Origin: Nematostella vectensis | Lineage: Eukaryota; Cnidaria; Anthozoa; Actiniaria; Edwardsiidae | NCBI RefSeq assembly: GCF_932526225.1 | Contig: NC_064040.1 | Location: forward strand, 13,618,856 to 13,678,855 | DNA: 60,000 nucleotides | Direction: 5' to 3' | In this document: positions 23,501-35,500 of the stretch, one piece after another | Layout of the letters: each line of letters begins with the position of its first letter | Position numbering within the stretch: the first letter of the stretch is position 1 | Translations under genes and position numbers: made by a program | Notes under the pieces: generated by a model | The model's input: the letters and a program-made list of their open reading frames with translations, nothing else | The model's database searches: none | Told to the model about the DNA's origin: nothing

Positions 23501-26500
23501 AACTTCTTTGAATGTTTAGTGTGTGGTGTTGACTACATACCTACTGTGAATTTTTAGTGTGTGGTGTTGACTGCTACCTTCTGTGAATGTTTAGTGTGTG
23601 GTGTTGACTACTACCTTCTTTGAATGTTTAGTGTGTGATGTTGACTACATACCTACTGTGAATTTTTAGTGTGTGGTGTTGACTACTACCTACTGTGAAT
23701 GTTTAGTGTGTGGTGTTGACTGCTACCTTCTGTGAATGTTTAGTGTGTGGTGTTGACTACATACCTACTGTGAATGTTTAGTGTGTGGTGTTGACTACTA
23801 CCTACTGTGAATGTTTAGTGTGTGGTGTTGACTACATACCTACTGTGAATGTTTAGTGTGTGGTGTTGACTACTACCTTCTTTGAATGTTTAGTGTGTGA
23901 TGTTGACTACATACCTACTGTGAATTTTTAGTGTGTGGTGTTGACTACTACCTACTGTGAATGTTTAGTGTGTGGTGTTGACTACTACCTTCTGTGAATG
24001 TTTAGTGTGTGGTGTTGACTACATACCTACTGTGAATGTTTAGTGTGTGGTGTTGACTACTACCTTCTTTGAATGTTTAGTGTGTGGTGTTGACTATATA
24101 CCTTCTTTGAATGTTTAGTGTGTGGTGTTGACTACATACCTACTGTGAATGTTTAGTGTGTGGTGTTGACTATATACCTTCTTTGAATGTTTAGTGTGTG
24201 GTGTTGACTACATACCTACTGTGAATGTTTAGTGTGTGGTGTTGACTACTAACTTCTTTGAATGTTTAGTGTGTGGTGTTGACTACATACCTACTGTGAA
24301 TTTTTAGTGTGTGGTGTTGACTGCTACCTTCTGTGAATGTTTAGTGTGTGGTGTTGACTGCTACCTTCTGTGAATGTTTAGTGTGTGGTGTTGACTACTA
24401 CCTTCTTTGAATGTTTAGTGTGTGATGTTGACTACATACCTACTGTGAATTTTTAGTGTGTGGTGTTGACTACTACCTACTGTGAATGTTTAGTGTGTGG
24501 TGTTGACTACTACCTACTGTGAATGTTTAGTGTGTGGTGTTGACTACTACCTTCTGTGAATGTTTAGTGTGTGGTGTTGACTACATACCTACTGTGAATG
24601 TTTAGTGTGTGGTGTTGACTACATACCTTCTGTGAATGTTTAGTGTGTGGTGTTGACTACATACCTTCTGTGAATATTTAGTGTGTGGTGTTGACTACTA
24701 CCTTCTTTGAATGTTTAGTGTGTGGTGTTGACTATATACCTTCTTTGAATGTTTAGTGTGTGGTGTTGACTACATACCTACTGTGAATGTTTAGTGTGTG
24801 GTGTTGACTATATACCTTCTTTGAATGTTTAGTGTGTGGTGTTGACTACATACCTACTGTGAATGTTTAGTGTGTGGTGTTGACTACTAACTTCTTTGAA
24901 TGTTTAGTGTGTGGTGTTGACTACATACCTACTGTGAATTTTTAGTGTGTGGTGTTGACTGCTACCTTCTGTGAATGTTTAGTGTGTGGTGTTGACTACT
25001 ACCTTCTTTGAATGTTTAGTGTGTGATGTTGACTACATACCTACTGTGAATTTTTAGTGTGTGGTGTTGACTACTACCTACTGTGAATGTTTAGTGTGTG
25101 GTGTTGACTGCTACCTTCTGTGAATGTTTAGTGTGTGGTGTTGACTACATACCTACTGTGAATGTTTAGTGTGTGGTGTTGACTACTACCTACTGTGAAT
25201 GTTTAGTGTGTGGTGTTGACTACATACCTACTGTGAATGTTTAGTGTGTGGTGTTGACTACTACCTTCTTTGAATGTTTAGTGTGTGATGTTGACTACAT
25301 ACCTACTGTGAATTTTTAGTGTGTGGTGTTGACTACTACCTACTGTGAATGTTTAGTGTGTGGTGTTGACTACTACCTTCTGTGAATGTTTAGTGTGTGG
25401 TGTTGACTACATACCTACTGTGAATGTTTAGTGTGTGGTGTTGACTACTACCTTCTTTGAATGTTTAGTGTGTGGTGTTGACTATATACCTTCTTTGAAT
25501 GTTTAGTGTGTGGTGTTGACTACATACCTACTGTGAATGTTTAGTGTGTGGTGTTGACTATATACCTTCTTTGAATGTTTAGTGTGTGGTGTTGACTACA
25601 TACCTACTGTGAATGTTTAGTGTGTGGTGTTGACTACTAACTTCTTTGAATGTTTAGTGTGTGGTGTTGACTACATACCTACTGTGAATTTTTAGTGTGT
25701 GGTGTTGACTGCTACCTTCTGTGAATGTTTAGTGTGTGGTGTTGACTGCTACCTTCTGTGAATGTTTAGTGTGTGGTGTTGACTACTACCTTCTTTGAAT
25801 GTTTAGTGTGTGATGTTGACTACATACCTACTGTGAATTTTTAGTGTGTGGTGTTGACTACTACCTACTGTGAATGTTTAGTGTGTGGTGTTGACTGCTA
25901 CCTTCTGTGAATGTTTAGTGTGTGGTGTTGACTACATACCTACTGTGAATGTTTAGTGTGTGGTGTTGACTACTACCTACTGTGAATGTTTAGTGTGTGG
26001 TGTTGACTACATACCTACTGTGAATGTTTAGTGTGTGGTGTTGACTACTACCTTCTTTGAATGTTTAGTGTGTGATGTTGACTACATACCTACTGTGAAT
26101 GTTTAGTGTGTGGTGTTGACTACTACCTACTGTGAATGTTTAGTGTGTGGTGTTGACTACTACCTACTGTGAATGTTTAGTGTGTGGTGTTGACTACTAC
26201 CTACTGTGAATGTTTAGTGTGTGGTGTTGACTACTACCTTCTTTGAATGTTTAGTGTGTGGTGTTGACTACATACCTTCTGTAAGTCATGTACATATGCC
26301 GTATACAAGGCTTCAGCTTTCAGTAGATACTGAGCGGTCTTACGACGAACTGCATCACGACGTTTTACATCTTGCTCCCCTAACAACGTATATGAGAACG
26401 ATGGTTTTAAAAAGGGCTCTTACAATTTAATCAAACTAATCATGATCTCACACTATCGCAGGCCCGTAGCAAGGGGGAGTTTGGACGAACCTCCCACCCC

Positions 26501-29500
26501 CCACCCCACCCGGCTTGAAGGTCCGCTCAGAGTAAACAAAAATATATACAAACTTTTGCTGGATATACCATGCACATCAATATGTCTTTAAAATGACTAT
26601 AGAAATATTTTTATAATAATTATCTTTATTTTATTATCACTATATGTTAAAAAGCACCCTATCAAGAACATACTAATTGCAAGTTTGAATTTATTTGAAG
26701 TATTGATTGCCTAATGTAAATAAGGCGAGGAGATGGGTATACAGGAAATTTGGTCCGCTCAAATGGAAAAACGAACCACCCCGCTCAAAATCCTGGCTAC
26801 GGGCCTGTATCATGATGTCTCACAATAGCATAATCTTTACTGACCTTGCACACCACTCAGCAACAGGCTGACACAAGCCCTGTAGAGATTGAAGGCTTCC
26901 TCATACCTCCCATTCACTTCACAATCCAAAGCTTTACGTATTGTATGTGCAGCAACAAACAAATAATCGGATTCACCATTGCTGGTCATCTCCGCAATAT
27001 CATGAGTAGTTATGACACACGACTTCCCTTCTGGGGGAGTACTGACTCTGTCTGACTCTAATGAAGAGTGTGCATCCTTCGAATAGGAGTTTAAATCTGT
27101 ATCACTTTTTGAAGGAGGTATCGTATCAGGACGATTCATAACAGATAGTTCTGTATCTTCTGAATGTCCATTTCTAGAGTTATTCTTGGTTAATTTAGTT
27201 TGTCCCTGGAATTTTTCCTCACTTGAAATTTTAGTCTGAGATTGTTGGGATCCTGACTTTCCATCTTTGTGCAGGGCTTCATCTGACCCATTTGATAAAA
27301 TGGAATTATCTAGGTCATCCTGAGATATGTCAGCGAAATTCTCTGAACTGGAGTCGTGAATTTTATAACTGAGATGAAGAGGACTGCCAAGATCATCTTC
27401 CTCTACATCCGAGAAAGCCTTTGGGTACTCCAACTCTCCAAACAGCTCGTCTTCATCAGCTGCAGCCGCAAGCACCTCAATATCTTCCCCCTCGCTGCAA
27501 AGCGAAATGGCACGCTGCAACCACTGTGGTGTTGGCTCAGATGCAGAACTCCCTGTATCGTCAGATCCACAGCTGTCACTATCTGCCATATCCTCCTCAG
27601 CAGGAATTCCGGAGTTGAGGTCACCCTCAGCCATGTCTGTATCAGTAGTCCTAGTGATCATTGTCTGTACCTCGATGGGTACTTCTAGTGCTGTACCCTG
27701 GAGGTCTGTGTCAGGGGTTTCCGGCCGTCTATTGTCGCCTGCTTGGTCTTCCCCAGTACCTGCCATGTCCAGGCCCTCGACCATTGAGGGCTGCTTGCAA
27801 AGCCATACTCCCCCGACCTCAAGTAGGTCTTTATCTGGAAATGGGAAGGATGTAAGGTGAGAATGAAGTAAATACAATAAATCAAGAGATAAACCAGAGG
27901 GCCGAGCACTAGATCCAGCTATCAGAAAATCAAATACTGCGTACCTGCATGTAAAAAAAACAAAAGGGTTTCGTTATTATTTGTTCAAGCTACCACCCAT
28001 CCTCAACCAAGGGCATCAAGATCAGCGTAACAAGGCCCGAGAATAAGGCAAAAAAAGGCTGGGGGGTGTAGTGTATTAGCATTAAGATATTTATAGGATT
28101 AACACTAGTGATGATGTAATTGATTATGTATGTAATGATTGCGTGACAAGTGATTGTTATGCCATATAAGGTCAAAGGTGTATACTATATAATTATCTGA
28201 ATTAAAGAATAAAGTTAGTCTACAGTACGAATCGAAGTGAGCAGTTGTCTTGTTATATGCTGAGCTAGAGATATTCCAAATTGGCGACGAGGATCTGACG
28301 AGAAATTTTATGAGATGGCTCAACAGATGGTTCAGAGCATTCCGGTCCCGACCTATACAGGGGTGGGGGACATCGAAGGGTATATCGAGCGCTTAGAGTG
28401 CTACTTCGAGCTGATGAAGACTCGCACAGAGAGTAGAGTCCCTCTGTTGCTGTGTGGTCTGGCGGCAGGTCAGTACCAAACGTTGAGAGACCTGGTGGCT
28501 CCCGAGGTTCCAAAAGAAGTGGCGTACGACACGCTCAAAGGGAGACTAATCGAGCACTATGGTTCTGTGAGGAACACTCGTTTAGAAAGAGCAAAGTTTC
28601 GGGCTCTTAGAAGAGACGAGAAGGAGAGCGTAGCTGATTTCGAGGTGCGACTACGTAACGCGGTACGGTATTGTGAGTTTACCGGAGAAATTCTTAACGA
28701 GAATCTGGTGGAACAGTTTATCTCTGGGATAAACCACCCAGGGATTGAACGAAAACTTCTCCAAAAGGGGAGTTCGTTAAAACTCTCGGAGGCCGTACAA
28801 GAGGCAAGCGCATTCCTTTTGCTTGATGCAAAAAGCGGACGTGAGGGCCAGAGCGACACACCCGTCTCCGTGTCGGCGATCTCAAAGGGAAATGCGGTTG
28901 TGTGCTTCCGTTGCGGGAAGAGAGGGCATGTTGCCCGTGATAAGAGTTGCAAGTTGTGGCGTCGTCGGACATTTTGCGAAGAGCAAATTCTGCCGGCTAG
29001 TAAGACCAGAAAATAACTCCCAGTCGTCACGCGTTAGGAACGGCAGCCGTTCGCGACGTGGAGGCCGTGCGAACCAGATCACCGATGAGCACGCCGATAC
29101 CAAACAGGAAAAGGCGGTAACACATTTGTTTTCCGTAGAGGTTAGAAACGTAAAGGAAGCGCCCACGTGCCAGGCAGAGATTAGGGGTATGGTATTTAAT
29201 TTTATCATTGATTAAGGAGCTGCCGCTAACATAGTTTCTAATCAATTGTATAATAAGATCAAACGTGATGTGGTACTTAGGAAGACTACCAAAAAGTTAT
29301 TTGCTTTTGGGCAATCGGTGCCTTTGAAATTGAAAGGAGAGTTTGAAGCGGAAATTACTGTAAATGATAACAAAGCTCTCGCTATTTTTTACGTGTTTAA
29401 TGGAAAAGCATCTGTCAACAATTTGATAAGTAACAAAACCGCTAATGAGTTACGATTACTTCATGTCAATTCCGTCACAGGTCAAAAGTGTCACGCCAGT

Positions 29501-32500
29501 CTAGAGACGGAAATTAAGTCGAAGTTTACTCAGTGTTTCGATGGGGTGGGTAAACTTAAGGGTAATAAGGTTAAGATACATGTAGACCCTGATCGTGAGC
29601 CTGTAGCGCAACCGGTGCGCAGATTGCCTTTCGGATACCGAGATAAAGTGGCAACTTTGCTGGAAAGGCTGGAAGCCGAAGATATCATAGAGTCGGTAGA
29701 GGGGGTTGGTTCACGTTGGGTAAGCCCTATTGTTGTAGTTCCCAAATCGGACGGTGATTTGCGAATGTGTATTGACTTCAGGAAGGTCAATGAAGCAATA
29801 ATTCGGGAGAGGTACCCCATTCCCACTATGCAGGAAATGCTAGCAGCATTGAACGGGTCCAAGGTATTTTCTAAGTTAGATTTAAAGCAAGGATTTTTTC
29901 AGCTAGAGTTGGACAAAGAATCTCGCGAAATCACGACCTTTGTTACTCATGTGGGTTTATTCAGAATGAAAAGGCTTGGTATGGGGATTTCATGCGCTCC
30001 TGAGTTGTTTCAGTACACAATTCAGAAGGTTCTTGCAGGGTTACCTGGAGTGTTAAACTTAGCTGACGATATCAGGGGTGGATCCAGGGTAGTTTACGTG
30101 AGTTCCGGAACACACTCAAAGTTTTTCAGACCAAGTTATTTTGAACTTAAATGGCTTTTTAAAAAATACTCCGATATCCCTAGAAACTATTGGCTTGTCT
30201 GTGGAAATCATTCAATTTCCTGTATTTTTGGTTTTTAATTAAATTAAACACGTAAAAAGATGCCTTATCGTCTTTATTATTCTTATGCGACTTCACGGAG
30301 CGCCCTGGATCACGAGCTTTGGATTTGAGCTTCGATTACTTTTCGGGAACCTTCGGAAATCCGTCGGATAAGATCGGAAAATATTGTCACCAATTTGCAA
30401 GCGAGGGGGTGGGTGAGGTGTTATTATAGTTAGCCCTGGAACACACTCAAAACCTCGCGCGATTGGCTGGATTTTTTTTCATTGTGTTGGAACTCACTCA
30501 AAACCATTTTTGATTGGCTAACTCACTTGGAAACCACCGCGGAAACTATCGACAAAAGTATAAAAGGGTCTGTGCCTCCCCCAACGGTCTTCTTTCGTTT
30601 GCCTTCACTAGAGTCTCAGTACTTGCATCGGAGTTTACGAAGGAATTAGTTAACAAATTGCACTAGTTTTTACTCTTTATGGCTCGTGCTCCTGTCTGTC
30701 GGAAGGAGGATTGTTCTCCCTACGACATTGGCTTAGTCTTCGACAAGATCGCCAGCTATTCGCCTCAGGACAAGTTGAAATTCATCGAAAATGTATGGAA
30801 ACCAGGTGAGCTTTTCGATTTCCCAGTGTCAATAGAGAATGGAAAATCTCGCAAGTTTGTTTTAAACTGGCTAAAGAAATATCCATGGCTAGCCTACTCT
30901 AAATATTACAATGGAGTGTTTTGATTAGCTTGTGTTTGTTTCGGAGTTCAGTGTGGGCGAAACGCTAGTATGTTAGACAAATTATTGAAGTCTCCTCTTA
31001 CAAATTGGACTTCGGCCGCTTCGCGCTTTACAAAACACGCGCAATGAAATTGTGAAATTCACAAATTTTCTATGATTGCTATAGAAGAATTTAAGAAAAT
31101 GATGCGAACAGACGCTGTCCCGATAAATCTGCAGTTAAACAACATCGTTCAACAGCAAATTGCTAGAAACCGTGAGATCCTTAGGTCCCTTTTTAAAACA
31201 ATTATTTTCTGTGGGAAAAACAATATCCCACTCAGGGGCTTGAGGGATAGTGACCCCACTAATGCTGCCCTAGCTGGTAATTTCCAGGCACTGCTTGAAT
31301 TCCGGGTAGATAGTGGTGACCAAATACTGGAGCAGCACCTAGAAAATGCACCAAGAAATGCCACATCCATTTCAAAGACCATCCAGAATCAAATGATATC
31401 AACTGTTGGTGCTCATATTTTAAATAATTTATCTCAAGAAATGAGGGATAGTAAATATTTTTCTGTAATGGCAGATGAAGCGGCTGATATAGCAAACAAA
31501 GAAAATCTTTCTGTTGTGATTAGATTTCTCGACTCAACCAAAAACTTCAGAGAAGAATTTATTGGATTTTATATTTGTAAGGAGGGAACAACAGGAGAGG
31601 CCATCAAAGACCTTATAACTGCAGCTGTAGTAGACTTAGTATTGTTGATGGAAGACTGTCGTGGCCAATGTTATGATGGCGCTGGCAATATGGCTGGACG
31701 ACTTAATGGAGCCTCCTCGTTAATCAGAGCAGAACATGAGAAGGCAATTTTTGTCCATTGCATGAATCACCAGCTGAATTTGTGTATTGCCAATACCTGC
31801 CAAATACCAAATGTCAGAAACATGATGGATGTTGTGCGAAAGCTTTTTTAATTTTTTGACAACTCTCCCAAGCGACAAGAACATTTAGAATTCAAGATCA
31901 TAGAACTTTTGCAAAAAAACAAAAACAAAAACAAAAAACACACTGCTTTAATTAATGTATGCCGCACCCGATGGATTGAAAGGATAGATGCTATGGACCG
32001 AATAGTTGAGCTTCCCATCCAGTCACAGCTACACTAGAAGATATCTCAATGAACAGACACAAGCATGAAAATACCAACTGGAATCCTACCAGCAGACAAG
32101 ATTCCCAATCATTACTTAATGCTATCAACTTTTCCTTTATTGTTGCTATTGTTATTGTCAGACATATTTTGGCACTAACTAAGCGACTTACAGTGAAGCT
32201 GCAAAGTAAAGCTATGGATATCCTGAAAGCTAAAGAAGAACTTGCTCTTCTGATATCAGTTCTCACAGAAATGAGCAATGACATTGATGCCACACACCAT
32301 GAACTGTAACAGGATGCAGTGACTATCGCAAGACAAGTAGATGTACAACCAGATATGCCAAGGGTAGCTCAGAGACAGACACATAGACCCAATGCTCCTG
32401 CTTCAAATCCTAAAGACTATTAACAAGATAAATCTGACCAGAGTTTTCCTAGACCATGTACTCGAGCAGCTCGATTCTAGATTCAAGGATGATGTATTTA

Positions 32501-35500
32501 TCTGCTACAAAGGTATTTCGATCATACCCTCTGTTTTGATTGCTACTGATGACTGGAAGCCTAATGTTTTAGAATTTTGTAACTATTACAGACAGGACAT
32601 GCCAAATTATATAGGTTTACAGGCAGAGCTTTTATTATGGGAGAGATTATGAAAGGGGAGGGATAACAGAGGAGAAGTGATTCCAGACACTCTTAGGCTA
32701 CACTGGAGGATATTGACAGATGCATATGTCAATATTTATTTCATGTTAAAGATCCTGATCACACTTCCAATTTCATCTGCTTCTTGTGAGAGATCCATTT
32801 CATCCCTTCGAAATCTTAAAACCTATTTGAGAAGCACAATGACTGAGGACAGATTAAATGGGCTGGCACTAATGTATACCCACAAAGACATGGATTTAGA
32901 CCTGGACAGAATAATAGATTTATTTGCTCAATTGCACCCTAGGAGAATGAGAATGGCAAACATATTAACTTAAATTTTTGCACCATCTGTTTCTAGAGGG
33001 CTTGTGAGTTATGTTCCATCTGGGTCTTACCCTTAAACTGATGGATAACAGCTACAGAAACTCAAACTGGTGCCTGTATAACTTTCTTAAAAAGTTATTT
33101 CTAGATGTTTTTTTTATTTAGTGATTATTTCAATTTTTCTATTGACACTGGGATTTCATGTAAAGCTCAAATGGTTTACAAACATTTCCCTGTGCTCCAG
33201 AAGCTGCAGTTTCAAATGATAAAAAAGGGGAGTATTTTTCAAATTATATATTTATTTTATAATTATTTAGTATTTTTCTTTTTTATAACTTGATATTAAT
33301 GTTGTATTTTTCTCCAGAGCTCCAGTTACTGCAGTCCCCAAGGATGAAAAAGGGGAGTTTTTATTCAAATTATATTGTCTATAATTTGTACATATCTTTT
33401 GTATATGACATATGATATTAATATTGGATTTTTTTTTTCTTATTATCTTGAAAACTCCTGGACCAAGGACCAACCACAGGCTTGCCATCTATAAGTACCA
33501 TTTTTCCTTCTCCTGCTCAAAGACAGTTAGTAGGCAGCTATATTGGACATAGACCAGTGGCACCGGTTTGGATACCAGAAACTTTTTGTAGAGCAAGGTG
33601 TTCCATGTACCACCTTCAACAAAATAAAACTTTTTTTGCCTTTATGATAGCATGTTTTTTTGTTCTTTTTGGGGTAATTAACTTTTCTGAAAATGCAGAA
33701 AATGGCATTTATAGAGCTTGAAATTTCAAATTTTCTTGGGGGAGCATGCCCCCAAACACCCCTATTGTTGGTGTTTCGGTGGAAACTACTCACTCAAAAA
33801 CCTGGATCCACCCCTGGATATTGTTGTTTTCGGTAAAGACGAACGCCAACACAAAGAGCGTTTATTGAGTGTTATGTCACGTTTGTCGGAAAGCGGGTTG
33901 ACACTCAATCCAGGTAAGTGTCAGTTCGGATTAAGTTCGATCACGTTTTTAGGGCATGTTATCTCTGACAACGGGGTATCAGCCGACCCAGGTAAGGTCG
34001 AGGCAATAGTAAACGCCCGGGCCCCAATGAATGTGTCAGAATTAAGGGGATTCCTAGGTCTGGTACAGTATGTCGGTCGTTACATTCCGGATCTAGCCAC
34101 CCTGTCCGCTCCACTTAGAGCATTAACGCGCCAATCGGTTCCATTTGAATGGACCCAGAAACAGGAAGATAGTTTTCGCGACATCAAAAGGCTGATGAGT
34201 GCTAGTGAGACGTTAGCATATTTTGATAGAGAGAGCGAAACGACCGTGATCGCTGATGCGAGTCCAGTGGGATTAGGAGCTGTCTTAGTCCAGAGAAAAG
34301 CAGGTGAGAACCGAGTAGTAGCGTATGGGCATAGAAGTCTAACAGATGTGGAAAAGAGATATTCTCAGACAGAACGCGAAGCACTGTCATTAGTATGGGC
34401 TTGTGAACACTTCCAGATGTATTTATTAGGTACAAAGTTCAAACTCATAACAGATCACAAGCCGCTCACTCACGTGTTTAACAACGCGAATTCCAAATCA
34501 ACGCCTAGGCTAGAGAGATGGAGCTTGAGGTTAGAGCCATTTGACTTTGAGCTACAGTACAAGCCAGGTGAGTCTAACATCGCAGACCCGATGTCTAGGT
34601 TAAGTAGAGGTCCCAGAGAAAGCACTAAAGTGGATGACACAGGAGATTATATTGCAGCGGTAGTGAGGGAAGCTATACCGATTGCAATGTCATGGGAAGA
34701 GATTAAAACCAGTTCAGATAACTGCGCTAGTGTCGAAAACATGAAGGAAGCTTTGAAAACAGGTAAGTGTTACAAGTGTGCAGCAAGTGTGAAGTCAGTG
34801 AGAGGAGAGTTGAGTGAGTGCGATGGTGTGATTTTGCGTGGAAATCGGATTTTCATACCCTCAGACCTACGAGATCGCGTGTTAAAATTAGCACACGAGG
34901 GTCATCAAGGAATTGTCAAGTGTAAGCAGAGGCTTCGAAGTAAGGTATGGTGGTTAGGCATGGACAAGGATGTTGAGTCTATGTGCAAATCATGTGAGTT
35001 ATGTCAGCTAGTGTCGAGCTATGATCCACCGGTACCTATCGTTACGACCGAAATGCCTAAAGGACCATGGCAATTTTGTAGTACGGATCTTCTTGGACTG
35101 CTCCCCGATGGTAGGTATGTGATTGTCATCATCGATTATTTCAGTCGATATTTTGAGGCAGCTATGTTGAGATCGACTAAGGCAGAGAACATTATCGAAT
35201 TCTTAGATGCAACATTTGCTAGGTATGGGTATCCAGAAGTGTTGAGGACGGATAACGGTCCGCAATTTATCTCAGGTGAGTTCCAGACATTTCTCAGGGC
35301 AGGTGGGGTGAAATGGCTTTCTACGACTCCACTTTGGCCCCAGGCAAACGGTTTGGTAGAGAGAACTAACCGGTCGATATTGAAGGTGTTAAAGATAGCT
35401 ACTCAGGAGAAGGCAGACCTGCAGAGAGAGTTTAGGAAGTTTGTTGCGGCATACCGATCTACGCCACACACGGGAACAGGGTGTATCCCATTTTCGTTGA

